DNA of 25,949 nt from NCBI GenBank assembly GCA_007136565.1, contig SLGS01000067.1, forward strand, positions 1 through 25,949, given 5' to 3'. A program made the position numbers and the translations under genes. This document shows positions 1 through 9,400 of the stretch, in pieces (within the stretch, counting starts at the first letter, position 1; each line of letters starts with the position of its first letter). The stretch comes from Clostridia bacterium (lineage in GTDB: Bacteria; Bacillota; Sulfobacillia; SLMV01). A model generated the notes under the pieces. The model was not told where the DNA came from and searched no databases. It saw nothing but the letters and a program-made list of their open reading frames with translations.

Positions 1-737
1 ATGGAGACCTCCACCCCGGCCTCCTCCGCCTGGGACTTTACGGCGTCCACGGCCTCGGACAGGAGTTCCCCGGGGGGAAATTCCTGGGGGTCTGGTATTT
101 CCTCTCCCGCCTCCAGCCGCGACAGGGTGAGGATCTCCCCGGATAGGTCCGTCAGTCGATCCGTCTCCTTTAGCACCCGGGACGCCAGCTCCCGCGGGTC
201 CCCGGCTCCATCCACCATCTGTTCGGCCAGGAGCCTGATGGCCGTGACGGGTGTCCTGATCTGGTGCGAGATGTCGGCGGTGAACCTGCGCCGGATTCGC
301 TCCAGGCGCTGCAGGTCGCTAACATCAGTCAGCGTCAGGATGGTCCAGCCCTCGCCGGATCCCCCCGGCCCGCCGAGCTCGGAGGCCTGGACGCGCAGGT
401 ATCTCGGGTTCGGGTATCCCACGGGGACCACGGTCCCGGGTTCTTCTCCCGGGTTCGGGGCGCAGATGTAGTCGAGGAGCTCGGGAGATCTTTGCAGGGC
501 CATGCCGAGCCTCGCGGGGGACGGGTCACCCGCGAGCCCCAAGAATTCCCCGGCGCGCCGGTTGCTCATCACGACGCGGGAGCCCGATAGTACCACCACG
601 CCATCGTGCACGGCATCGAGCAGGCTATCGAGGCCGCCCTCCTCGATGGGGGATGTCGGCCTCGAACGATGGTAGAGCCACGCCAGGCCCAGGGCCACCA
701 GGGCTCCGGCGAAGAGCCCGATCGCGAAAAAGATCAT
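1..737 (-). CDS. phoR: PhoR-type sensor histidine kinase, N-terminal 245 residues (partial)
   Basis: This is the membrane kinase that would phosphorylate the response regulator encoded just upstream. One N-terminal membrane helix (about residues 1-22) is followed by a PAS-like region (about 34-145) and a HisKA dimerisation domain. The H-box SHQIRTP puts the phospho-accepting histidine at residue 158; the more usual form is HELRTP. The ATP-binding domain lies beyond the left window edge. The start ATG overlaps the regulator stop as ATGA, preceded by GAGG, so the two are translationally coupled. Its position at the end of a pst-phoU operon identifies it as the phosphate-responsive kinase by context. 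There is no periplasmic sensor loop, which fits PhoR proteins that sense through PstSCAB/PhoU rather than by binding a ligand. The frame is clear, but the full length is unknown. Confidence 0.9.
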   Translation of the reverse strand, partial: MIFFAIGLFAGALVALGLAWLYHRSRPTSPIEEGGLDSLLDAVHDGVVVLSGSRVVMSNRRAGEFLGLAGDPSPARLGMALQRSPELLDYICAPNPGEEPGTVVPVGYPNPRYLRVQASELGGPGGSGEGWTILTLTDVSDLQRLERIRRRFTADISHQIRTPVTAIRLLAEQMVDGAGDPRELASRVLKETDRLTDLSGEILTLSRLEAGEEIPDPQEFPPGELLSEAVDAVKSQAEEAGVEVS

Positions 738-1453
738 TCCTCGGACACCACCAGTCGATAGCCAACGCCCCTCACGGTCTCCAGGGAAACTCCGGGCCCG
801 GCTTCTCGGAGCTTCTCGCGAAGCCAGTGCACGTGCACGTCCACGGTGCGCGTCTCTCCGACGTAGTCGAAGCCCCACACCTCGTTCAGCATGGCATCCC
901 GAGTGCAAACCGCCCCGGCGTTCCGGGCGAGGTAAAGAAGCAATTGGAAGAGACGCGGAGTGAGATCCAACGACCGCTCGCCCAGACGAGCGACCAGGGA
1001 TTCCGGCTCCATCACCAGGGGACCGATTCGCAGCGAGGAAGTCGCTCCATCTTCGCCGGCCTCTCCTCCCTTGCGGCGGAGGTTGACGCGGATGCGGGCC
1101 AGGAGCACTCCCATGCTGAAGGGTTTGGTGACGTAGTCGTCGGCTCCCATCTCCAGCCCGCCTATGATGTCCGTTTCGGCATCGCGCGCGGTCACCATGA
1201 TGATCGGTACGCTCTTATCCCTGCGGATGAGTCGCGCGACGTCGAGGCCCGATATGTCCGGTAACATGAGATCCAAGAGCACGAGATCGGGATCCCCTTC
1301 GCGGGCCAGGGCCAATCCTGTTTCCCCGTCGGCGGCCTCCAACACGCGATAACCCTCCCGGGCGAGGCCCGAGGACAAGGAGAAGCGGATGTTCTCCTCG
1401 TCCTCGACGACCAATATGGTTACTTCTTCGTCCCCGGAGCCTCGGCCCGACAT
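734..1453 (-). CDS. phoP: PhoP/PhoB-type response regulator (OmpR family)
   Basis: This is a DNA-binding regulator of the phosphate regulon. The receiver domain has the acidic pair near VVEDEEN, the phospho-accepting aspartate in LVLLDLMLPD (Asp61 from this start) and the conserved lysine in YVTKPF (Lys110). A C-terminal winged helix carries the family motifs TRDAMLNEVWG and RTVDVHVHWLREKL and ends in RGVGYRLV. I chose the ATG at 1453 because a GAGG lies just upstream. A GTG at 1462 overlapping the phoU stop as GTGA would add three residues but has no good ribosome site. The gene sits between phoU and phoR and is coupled to the kinase by a 4-nt overlap. Its likely target is the tandem box upstream of pstS, which would make the operon autoregulated. 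The family is certain; the Pho role rests on context. Confidence 0.93.
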   Translation of the reverse strand: MSGRGSGDEEVTILVVEDEENIRFSLSSGLAREGYRVLEAADGETGLALAREGDPDLVLLDLMLPDISGLDVARLIRRDKSVPIIMVTARDAETDIIGGLEMGADDYVTKPFSMGVLLARIRVNLRRKGGEAGEDGATSSLRIGPLVMEPESLVARLGERSLDLTPRLFQLLLYLARNAGAVCTRDAMLNEVWGFDYVGETRTVDVHVHWLREKLREAGPGVSLETVRGVGYRLVVSEE

Positions 1454-1458
1454 TTCCC

Positions 1459-2163
1459 TCACTCGGATCCGTTGTTCTCGACGTGATCGGCGGCCACGGG
1501 GACTTCCCTCTCCCCGGTGAGGAGATAGGCCACGGTTTCGGCGATGTTGGTAGCGTGATCCCCTACCCTCTCGAGGTGCCGCGCGACAAACAGCAGGGGT
1601 ATGGCCCTGTGGACGCTGCGGGGATCCTCTATCATGTAAGAAAGCAGTTCCCGGAATATTTGCATGAACAGTCCGTCGATCTCTTCGTCGCGGTAATAGA
1701 CGTCCGAAGCCTGATCGAGATTTTCCTCTATCAGGGCCGTGAGGCTATCCCTGACCATTCCCTGGGCTATGGCAGCCATGCGCGGAATGTCTATCAGGGG
1801 CTTGAGCAGGGGCTCTCCGCCGATATCCTGGGTGATCTTTGCGATATTGACCGCGAGATCCGCTATCCGCTCCAGGTCGCGCGAGATCCTCATGGTGCTA
1901 ATTATCCGGCGCAGGTCGGAGGATACCGGCTGGTGCTTGGCTATGATCTTTTCGGCCGCCTGGTCCACGGCCATGGCGGACTCGTCTATGACATCGTCGC
2001 CGTTTACGACCTCCGCGGCGAGTTCCAGGTCGCGATCTTTCAAAGACTGCACGGAGTTCTGCAGAGCGCGCTCCACCTCTCCCGCGAGGGCGAGGGTGTC
2101 CTCGAAGAGTTCGGACATGGCTGCATCGAAGGCGCGTCGCGGCATCTGTTCACCGGTGGACAT
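1459..2163 (-). CDS. phoU: PhoU, phosphate transport and signalling regulator
   Basis: This all-helical cytoplasmic protein links the Pst transporter to the PhoR kinase, damping uptake and Pho signalling when phosphate is plentiful. Two PhoU repeats are visible. Each has the metal-binding style motif: RDLERIADLAVNIA in the first half and RHLERVGDHATNIAE in the second. The protein starts with the family signature RRAFD. The open frame runs 38 residues further upstream, but the ATG at 2163 has AAGGAGG nine bases ahead of it and gives the usual family length (234 residues). The extension would run into the end of pstB. It lies 19 nt after pstB and is followed at once by the response regulator, the standard pst-phoU arrangement. 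The call is secure. Confidence 0.95.
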   Translation of the reverse strand: MSTGEQMPRRAFDAAMSELFEDTLALAGEVERALQNSVQSLKDRDLELAAEVVNGDDVIDESAMAVDQAAEKIIAKHQPVSSDLRRIISTMRISRDLERIADLAVNIAKITQDIGGEPLLKPLIDIPRMAAIAQGMVRDSLTALIEENLDQASDVYYRDEEIDGLFMQIFRELLSYMIEDPRSVHRAIPLLFVARHLERVGDHATNIAETVAYLLTGEREVPVAADHVENNGSE

Positions 2164-2182
2164 GGAGATCATCCTCCTTCGT

Positions 2183-2947
2183 TCAACCGAATCTGCCGGT
2201 AACGTAATCGTCTGTGCGGGTATCCGAGGCCTTGGTGAATATGGAGTCCGTCGGTCCGGATTCGATGAGTTCGCCACCCAGTAGGAAGATCGTGTCGTCC
2301 GAAACTCGGGCCGCCTGCTGCAGGTTATGGGTCACGAGCAATACGGTAACGTCTTCGCGCAGGTCGGTAATTAGATCCTCGATCCTCGCCGTTGAAGCCG
2401 GATCCAGGGCACTGCAGGGTTCATCCATCAGGAGGATCTCGGGCTTCACCGCCAGGCACCTGGCTATACAAAGCCTCTGCTGCTGTCCCCCGGAAAGATC
2501 CATGGCGGACGTCCCCAGGCGATCCTTCACCTCGTCCCAAAGGGCCGCGGACCTCAGGGCTTGCTCGACGATATCGTCCAGGCGCCCCCGGGCTACCTTT
2601 CCCCGTATACGCGGACCATAGGCCACGTTATCGTAAATGGAACGGGGAAAGGGGTTGGGCTTTTGAAAGACCATACCCACTTTCTGCCTGAGCTCAACCA
2701 CGTCGTAGTCGGAATCCAATATGTCCTTGCCACCGAACAATATCTCTCCCTCGACCCTGGCGACGGGGACCAGGTCCACCATGCGATTCAGGCAGCGAAG
2801 GAGCGTCGACTTACCCGATCCCGAGGGACCGATGATGGCCGTGACTCCACCGGCGGTCACGTCCAGGTCGATATCGAACAGGACGCGGGTATCGCCGAAC
2901 CTCAGGTTCAGGTCCCTTATACTTAATACCGGTTCAACCTCCGGCAT
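2183..2947 (-). CDS. pstB: PstB, phosphate ABC transporter ATPase
   Basis: This is the nucleotide-binding subunit that powers high-affinity phosphate import by the PstSCAB complex on the cytoplasmic face. All ABC motifs are present: Walker A GPSGSGKST at residues 40-48, a Q-loop in FQKPNPFP (the NPFP stretch is typical of PstB), the signature LSGGQQQ at 151-157, Walker B ILLMDEP at 171-177 and the switch histidine in VTHNLQQA (His207). At 254 residues it is the normal length. The ATG start has GGGAGAGG seven bases upstream. It lies 25 nt after pstA and 19 nt before phoU. Nothing is missing, so it should be an active ATPase. Confidence 0.97.
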   Translation of the reverse strand: MPEVEPVLSIRDLNLRFGDTRVLFDIDLDVTAGGVTAIIGPSGSGKSTLLRCLNRMVDLVPVARVEGEILFGGKDILDSDYDVVELRQKVGMVFQKPNPFPRSIYDNVAYGPRIRGKVARGRLDDIVEQALRSAALWDEVKDRLGTSAMDLSGGQQQRLCIARCLAVKPEILLMDEPCSALDPASTARIEDLITDLREDVTVLLVTHNLQQAARVSDDTIFLLGGELIESGPTDSIFTKASDTRTDDYVTGRFG

Positions 2948-2972
2948 CCATTATCCTCTCCCCTCTCGTTCC

Positions 2973-3812
2973 TCAATCGTTCCCCAGGATCCCGGCCAAC
3001 AGGTTCAACGCCAAGACCATCGCCAACAGGGTGAGGGCCGTCGCCCATATTCGCTCGGCGGGCATCCCGGGGATCTGGGTCGCCGAGATGTAAAGATGAT
3101 AGGGCAGTGCCATGAAGCGACTGCCGAAACCCGTGGGTAGCCTGGGGAGTACCACGGCCACACCGGTGACCAATATCGGGGCTGTCTCCCCCATGGCCCT
3201 GCTGAGGCCCAGCAGGGCCCCCGCCATGATCCCCGAGCGACAGTACGGGAGAACGTGGGTGAGTACCACCTGTCGACGACTCGCCCCCAGGGCAAAGGCT
3301 GCCTCGCGATATGCCCGGGGAACCGTGAGGAGAGCCTCCCGGGTGGCCGTTACCACCACCGGCAGGGTCAGGAGCCCCAGGGTCAGCGAAGCCGCCCCCA
3401 GGGACGATCCCAGGCCCAGGAGTAGGACGAAGACGGCGAGGCCGAAGAGTCCGTAAACCACCGAGGGCACCCCCGCCAGGTTGACTATGGCCAGGTTTAT
3501 GAGGCGAACGGCTCTACCGCCGGGGGCGTACTCGGTGAGGTACACCGCTGCCATCACCCCCAGGGGCAATGCCACGAGGGCCGTCCCCGCGGTGAGGAGC
3601 ACCGTGCCGAGTATCGCCGGGAAGATGCCTCCCTCGATGCCCCGGTTCCTGGGCATGGCCGCCAGGAACTCCCAGTCCAACTGGCCCGCTCCGCGGATGA
3701 CGAAGTACGCCACGATGGAGAGGGTGAGGATCACCAGGCCCCAAAACGTCGCCCGGATCAATCCGTCCACCAGGTGTTCGAGGATTCGTGCGCGACGCTC
3801 CGGGCGAATCAA
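2973..3812 (-). CDS. pstA: PstA, phosphate ABC transporter permease
   Basis: This is one of the two membrane subunits forming the phosphate channel with PstC. About six hydrophobic helices are visible, the first near residues 20-40. The cytoplasmic EAA-type coupling loop reads YREAAFALGAS and is followed by the PstA-typical LSRAMGETAPIL segment. The start is a TTG that overlaps the pstC stop as TTGA, with AGGGG eight bases upstream, so the two permeases should be made in equal amounts. At 279 residues the length is normal. The family call is certain; the TTG start is the best-supported one because no ATG follows before the first helix. Confidence 0.95.
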   Translation of the reverse strand: MIRPERRARILEHLVDGLIRATFWGLVILTLSIVAYFVIRGAGQLDWEFLAAMPRNRGIEGGIFPAILGTVLLTAGTALVALPLGVMAAVYLTEYAPGGRAVRLINLAIVNLAGVPSVVYGLFGLAVFVLLLGLGSSLGAASLTLGLLTLPVVVTATREALLTVPRAYREAAFALGASRRQVVLTHVLPYCRSGIMAGALLGLSRAMGETAPILVTGVAVVLPRLPTGFGSRFMALPYHLYISATQIPGMPAERIWATALTLLAMVLALNLLAGILGND

Positions 3813-4759
3813 GAGGATCCCCTGCCCCTCCGCGCGCGGACCAGGAAGAAGTCCGTGGCCGTGGTTATCACCATCGTGAGGACGAATAGCACGGCCCCGA
3901 GCCCGAACAGGGCATTGTACTGGACGCCGTATTGGGAAGCGTTATTTATCTCCGCTGCCAGGGTGGCCGTCATGGTTCGCATGGGAACCAGCAGGCTCGA
4001 GGGTACGGCCAATCGCCCACCCCCGACCATCAAGACCGTCATCGTCTCCCCCAACGCCCTGCCCGAAGATAGCAATACCGCCGCCGTCAATCCCGAGGAA
4101 GCCGCCGGCCACACCACGCTCCAAAAGGCGGTAAACGGGGTGGCGCCCAGGGCCAGGGCGGCCTCCCTGTACTCGGAAGGGACCGCCGAGATGCTTTCGC
4201 CGGCCAACGTTGCGACGGTGGGCACTATCATCAGCGCCAGAACCGTCCCCGCGGTAAAACCGGTCAGGCCCGTGGGCAAAGAAAAGATGGCCGCTACCCT
4301 CGGCCCCAGCACCAAGAGCCCGACGATTCCGTAAACCACCGATGGAATACCCGCCAGGGTCCCGAGCAACGTACGGGCTAGGGTCCGCACACGCGGAGAT
4401 GCCATCTCCGCTATGTACACCGCGACGGCCAAACCCACGGGAACCCCCAGGAGGAGGGCCCACCCGACGATCCAGAGGGAACCCACCAGGTGGGGAATTA
4501 TCCCGAAGACCGGCGGAGTGGATACCGAAAGCCAGCGCGTGCCCGCGAGGAAACTCCAAAGGGATTGGTACTCGAAAAGGGGCAGGGTCCGCGTGATTAT
4601 GAAATAGAATATGGCGACCACCGAAACCAGGACCAGGTAGCCGGCCAGGGTCACGAGGGCGGCGAAGGTGTTGTCTAGGTTAATGATGGCCGCCGGGCTC
4701 GAGGAACGAGCCCGGCTTCCGATACCGGCTTTGTCTTTGCGAGGCCATTTCCAAAACAA
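3809..4759 (-). CDS. pstC: PstC, phosphate ABC transporter permease
   Basis: This is the partner permease of PstA. A basic N-terminal stretch (about 30 residues) precedes six predicted membrane helices. The coupling loop YREAALALGATPF and the following SSGRALGETMTVLMV are diagnostic of PstC. The IPSVVYG motif, shared with PstA, sits just before the loop. The start is a TTG with AGGAGG nine bases upstream, about as strong a ribosome site as occurs in this window. At 316 residues the length is normal for PstC. It starts 34 nt after the pstS stop and overlaps pstA by 4 nt. The call is secure. Confidence 0.95.
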   Translation of the reverse strand: MFWKWPRKDKAGIGSRARSSSPAAIINLDNTFAALVTLAGYLVLVSVVAIFYFIITRTLPLFEYQSLWSFLAGTRWLSVSTPPVFGIIPHLVGSLWIVGWALLLGVPVGLAVAVYIAEMASPRVRTLARTLLGTLAGIPSVVYGIVGLLVLGPRVAAIFSLPTGLTGFTAGTVLALMIVPTVATLAGESISAVPSEYREAALALGATPFTAFWSVVWPAASSGLTAAVLLSSGRALGETMTVLMVGGGRLAVPSSLLVPMRTMTATLAAEINNASQYGVQYNALFGLGAVLFVLTMVITTATDFFLVRARRGRGSS

Positions 4760-4793
4760 TGCTACTCACCTCCTGCGCGGTAGACAGTGCCCA

Positions 4794-5687
4794 TCAGGGC
4801 ACCGGGAGGAAGTCCATCTCCCGCACCACGGACTGTCCCGCATCTCCCAAGACGAACTCCACGTAATCCTCGACCAGGCCACCGTAATCTCCGGCGACGT
4901 AGAAGTACAGGGGACGCGCCAGGGGATAGGATATCCCCTCCGGATGATCCTCGACGGGGCTTACGGGGACGTCCGATTCCTCGATCTCGATGCCGACCAG
5001 GCCGACTTGCTCCGGATCGTAGTAGCCGACCCCGATGTAACCTATGGCGTTTTCGTTTTGGATGAGCTCGTCGACTATGGCCTGGGTTGATGGCAGGAAC
5101 AGGGATTCCACGGAGAACTCCGCCTCGGGGTAAAGTCCACCCTCGCGCACCACGGCCTCCCGGAAGAACACGTGCGTCCCGGAACTGGTGTCCCGGGATA
5201 GGAGCAGGATATCGCCCGCGTTGCCCCCGACCTCGGCCCAATCGGTGATGTCGCCGCGGTATATGGCTCCGAGTTCCTCGATGGTCAACGAATCCACTGG
5301 ATTGCCCGGGTGTACGGCTATCACCAGCGCGTCGCCGGCGACGATGACCTCGGTCACCTCTATTCCGAGATTCTCAGCCTCTTCCCATTCCGTATCCGCC
5401 ATGGCCCGCGACATCTGGGCGATGTCCGCGTTCTCGTTCAACAGGGCGGCCAGGCCCGTACCGGACCCCCCACCCTGTACTACCACGTCGACCTCCCCGT
5501 GGATTTGCATGTAAGCCTCGGCCAGGGCAGCCCCCAGGTTCACCATGGTGTCGGAACCGACTATGTCCAGGCTACCGGTCAACTCCGACTCGCCCGGGTT
5601 GGAAGAATTCGAGTCACCGCATGCGGCGAGCGAGATCGCCATGGCGGCGATCACTGTTAGTGCGAGAATGCTGGTAATTCGTCCCAC
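4794..5687 (-). CDS. pstS: PstS, phosphate-binding lipoprotein
   Basis: This periplasmic or surface protein captures phosphate and hands it to PstCA. A short signal peptide ends in the lipobox SLAAC (Cys23 from this start), so the mature protein is lipid-anchored. Phosphate-binding segments are recognisable: GSDTM near the N-terminus, QGGGSGTG, and SRDTSSGTH in the middle. I chose the GTG at 5687 because it follows GAGGGGA and yields a normal lipoprotein signal. The frame extends to an ATG at 5741, which lacks a ribosome site and would put 18 polar residues before the signal. It is the first gene of the operon, downstream of the tandem Pho box, and is likely strongly induced in phosphate starvation. 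Confidence 0.94.
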   Translation of the reverse strand: MGRITSILALTVIAAMAISLAACGDSNSSNPGESELTGSLDIVGSDTMVNLGAALAEAYMQIHGEVDVVVQGGGSGTGLAALLNENADIAQMSRAMADTEWEEAENLGIEVTEVIVAGDALVIAVHPGNPVDSLTIEELGAIYRGDITDWAEVGGNAGDILLLSRDTSSGTHVFFREAVVREGGLYPEAEFSVESLFLPSTQAIVDELIQNENAIGYIGVGYYDPEQVGLVGIEIEESDVPVSPVEDHPEGISYPLARPLYFYVAGDYGGLVEDYVEFVLGDAGQSVVREMDFLPVP

Positions 5688-5719
5688 GATTATCGACGTC
5701 CCCTCGTATGTGGTACTCA

Positions 5720-5797
5720 AATCATAAGGGGGCGTAACCATCGCGATATATCGCCTGGGCGTTAAGAAAGGGCGGGGAAAGTTAAAGTAATGTTAAG
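5720..5797 (-). promoter_or_regulatory. pstS promoter with tandem Pho box
   Basis: Read on the minus strand, TTAACA (5796-5791) and TTAACT (5785-5780) lie exactly 11 bp apart, and a third TTAACG lies 20 bp further on (5765-5760). Bacillus PhoP binds repeats resembling TTAACA spaced about 11 bp, so this is a good match for a PhoP site. A -10-like TATGAT follows at 5726-5721, with no convincing -35, as expected for an activated promoter. The site lies upstream of pstS and should control the entire pst-phoU-phoPR operon. Confidence 0.7.
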
Positions 5798-5849
5798 GAC
5801 CGGGGAAGCAGCGAGCGCCGATGGCGAGAGGGTGAGGCTCGGTTCATCG

Positions 5850-5879
5850 CACCCGGCGACGCCTCCGCGCCGCCGGGTG
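5850..5879 (-). terminator. Hairpin after the tetR gene (possible terminator)
   Basis: A 9-bp perfect inverted repeat, CACCCGGCG and CGCCGGGTG, surrounds a 12-nt loop 15 nt beyond the tetR stop. It has no T-run on the minus strand, so it may act as a Rho-dependent or RNA 3'-end-protecting hairpin rather than a classic intrinsic terminator. Confidence 0.45.
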
Positions 5880-5894
5880 GCTCCGCGATCCGTG

Positions 5895-6497
5895 TCATTC
5901 GCGCCCGAGACCCTCCAGCAGCACGTCCAGGGCCCTGTCCGCGACGTCGGAGATGGGCTCTCCGGCCTCGGGATCGTCCAACAGCCTCGCCAGGGAAAGA
6001 TTATTCAACGCTCCGAGGAATATGTTCGCCGACACCTCGGGGTCGTGGGAAAAATCCCCACCGCGATGTGTCTTGATGGTGTAAACTATGGCCGCCACCA
6101 TCTCGCGCCGGAATCCCATGACCCAATCCCGGACGGATTCGCCGGCTCGACCCGCCGGGTTGTCCAATAGTACCCGGGCGGGGTGTCGGTTGGTCTCGCA
6201 AAAGGCCAATGAAGCCACGATAACATTCCTGAGGGAGCTCTCCAGGTCAGAGCCGGACTCGAGGGCTTCCAACAGCATATCCAGGTACATCCGCGTGGCG
6301 TACTCCACCGCCCTCTCGAAAAGTTCCTCCTTGCTGTCGAAGTACTCGTAAACCGTACCCTTGCCGACCCCGGCTTCCCGGGCCACCTCCTCGATCCTGG
6401 TGGCCTCAAACCCCCGGGCCGCGATCACCCTGACGGCGGAACTCAGGATAGCCCTGGCCTTCTCGGGAACCGCATCTCTGTCGGTAAACGTCTTCAT
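5895..6497 (-). CDS. TetR/AcrR-family regulator of the efflux operon
   Basis: This is a ligand-responsive repressor of 200 residues. The N-terminal helix-turn-helix is clear (TRIEEVAREAGVGKGTVYEYF, within about residues 33-53) and is followed by SKEELF, typical of the family. The C-terminal ligand-binding half is all-helical and family-specific, so the inducer cannot be read from it. The ATG overlaps the pump stop as ATGA, making it the last gene of the tolC-adaptor-pump operon. The imperfect palindrome at the operon's transcription start is its likely operator, giving a loop in which drug binding releases pump and repressor together. The family is certain; the target is inferred. Confidence 0.93.
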   Translation of the reverse strand: MKTFTDRDAVPEKARAILSSAVRVIAARGFEATRIEEVAREAGVGKGTVYEYFDSKEELFERAVEYATRMYLDMLLEALESGSDLESSLRNVIVASLAFCETNRHPARVLLDNPAGRAGESVRDWVMGFRREMVAAIVYTIKTHRGGDFSHDPEVSANIFLGALNNLSLARLLDDPEAGEPISDVADRALDVLLEGLGRE

Positions 6498-9400
6498 CGC
6501 GGATCTCCTCCCTCGTCGATATCCAGGACCCTGAGCCCTCCGGTGAGATCATCCACAATGGTATACATCACCGGGAGTACTATCAGCGTCAACAAGGTGC
6601 CGGCGGTGAGTCCACCCATCACCGTCGTGGCCAGGGGCACCTGCATCTCGGCACCCTCCCCGAGGCCCAGGGATAGCGGCACCATGGCCAAGATGGTGGT
6701 GAGGGCGGTCATGAGCACGGGACGCATCCTTACCGTACCCGCCTCCACCATGGCGGAGCGACGCTCCATGCCCCCGCGGCGCAACTGGTTGGCGTAATCC
6801 ACCATGACTATGGCGTTGTTGACTATGATACCCATGACCACGATCAACCCGACGAAGGCCGCCACATCGAAGGTCCTGCCGGTGATGGCGAGGATAGCCG
6901 CGATGCCCACCAGGGACATCGGCACCGTCAATATGACGCTGATGGGAAAGGCGAAGGACTCGAACTGGGCGGCCATGATAAGGTACATGAGCAAAAAGCC
7001 CAGCACGGCGACCCAGATGAGGGTTTCGAAGGATTCGTCCATCAGGGCCTGCTCGCCCTCGAAGTCCAGGGTGTAGCCCGCCGGGAGATTCAAGTCCGAG
7101 GCCGACTCTTGTACCTGTGCGTTTACCTCCGATGCAGGCCTTCCGAAAACCCGGGCGGTAACCTGGACCGAACGCGCCTGGTCGGTGCGATCGATGGCCG
7201 TCGGCCCCATCTCCTCGCGCAACTCCACGACCTCCATAAGTGGGACAACGCCCCCGTTGGGGAGCCTGATGGGTATCCGAAGGAGCCCCGCGCGATCGGC
7301 CACGGTATCCTCTTCGAAGATCATGACCACGTCCATCTCGGACCCCTCGACGCGATAGCGGGTGGCGACCTCTCCCACCGAGGCCGCCCTGACAGTGGCG
7401 GCGATCTGGGCGGGGGTTACCCCGTAGTTGGCCGCCCTGCTCCTGTCGACCACGAGACGAAGCTCGGGAGTCCCGTCGTCGAAACTGGTGCGCACGTCGT
7501 GGGTTCCCGGGATGGCCGATATCCTATCGACCATCTCCCCGGCCAGGTCCCGGAGGACCGACAAGTCGTCGCCGCGAAACTCCAAGGCCACGGCCGGGCC
7601 ACCGAACCCGCCGACGGCATCCGCCATCCCCGCGATCATCCCGGGCGTGACGGTGACCTCGGCACCGGGCACGGATGCGGCCATGGTGCGAACTTCCTCG
7701 GCTATCTCGGCCGAGCTGCGGCGCCGCTGATCCTGATCGACCAAGGTAAGTTGGATCTGCCCCGTGGAAGAATCCGAGTCCCCGATCCCCATGCCCGCCG
7801 TGGAACCCGAGTAGGTTAGGATGGACATGACTTCTTCGAGGTCGACGAAGACATCCGCCATCTCCCTTATTACGCGATCGGTCTCGACCAGCGCCGTCCC
7901 CGGGGGAAGATCCACGTCGACCATGATCTGTCCGTCATCCATGTCTGGCAGGAATTCCGTGTGGATGAACGGCACCGCCAGGGCACCACCGGCCAGGGCC
8001 AGGACCAGTATCGCTACGATCCAACCCCTGTGATCCAAGGACCACTCGAGAAAGCCCCTGTACCGGGCCGAAAGACCCCTTTTACCCGCCTCGCGCCGCG
8101 CCCGTCTTTCCGCCTCGGGTATTTCGCGAAGCAGCCTGGAGGCCACCAGGGGCACCCCGAGCAGGGCTACCAGCAGGGAAGCCGCCAGGGCGGCGGATAC
8201 GGTCAGCGACAGGTCGGAGAAGATCTCCGCGGCCAGTCCCTCGGTGAAGATGATCGGCAAAAAGACCGAAAGGGTGGTCAGGGTCGAAGCGGTGACGGCG
8301 GAACCCACCTCAGCGGTTCCCTCCAGGGCTGCCCTCGCCGGCGCCATACCCTCCCCCATCTTCCGAAATATGTTCTCCAGGACCACGATGGCATTGTCCA
8401 CCATCATCCCGATGCCCAGGGCCAACCCACCCATGCTCAATAGGTTCATCGTCAGCCCGGCGAAGTATATGAACGTAAAGGAGACCACGCCGGCGAAGGG
8501 TATGGCCATGGCCGTGACCAGGGTGCTCCGCCAATCCCGCAGGAACAAGAAGAGAACCAAGACGGCCAACGCACCTCCCACGGCGCCATTGGTGAGCACG
8601 TTGAGTATAGAGTCCACCACGAAGCGTCCCTGGTCCATGACCTCGGCAGTTCGCAGGCCCGGGGGCAATTCGTCCTGCAATTGCTCCATGGCCTGGCGGA
8701 CCCGGTTGGACACCATGACGGTATTGGCGCCGGACTCCTTGCTCACGGACAGGGCTATGCTGGTCTCACCGTCTAGGCGGGTGATGCTCTGGATCCTCTC
8801 CTCGGTATCCAGGACCCGGGAGATCTCGTCGAGGCGGACGGCGCCCCCGTCGGCGGTGGGTACCATCAGTCCGGCTATGTCTTCGAGGGATGTGAATTCC
8901 CCGAGGGTCCTGACGGTATACGAGGAGGTGCCCTCTTCGAGGGTTCCACCCGGGAGATTGAGATTCGAGGCCGCCAGGATGTTCCCCACGGTTTCCACGT
9001 CGATGCCGTGGCGCTCCATGCCCCGGGGATCCAGGCGAACCTGTAATTGGCGCTCCCGACCGCCGGCGATATCCACCGACGCAACCCCCTCGAGTCTCTC
9101 GAGGCGCGGTGCGATGACGTCCTCGGCCACCGCCTGCATGTCGGCCAGGTTCCCCAGGCCGGCGATGCTGATGGTGGTCACCGGCAACATCCCCACGTCC
9201 ATCTTGATCACCCGGGGGTCCCCGACCCCGTCGGGCATCCTACCCCGGACCATATCCAGGGCCTCCCGCATTTCGAAGGTCGCCGAATCCAGGTCAGTAC
9301 CCCATTCGAAGCTGACCATCACCATCGAGGAACCCTCGCTACTGGTGGAACGAATGGTGTCCACGCCCCCGACGGTGGCCATGGAACCCTCTATGGTGCG

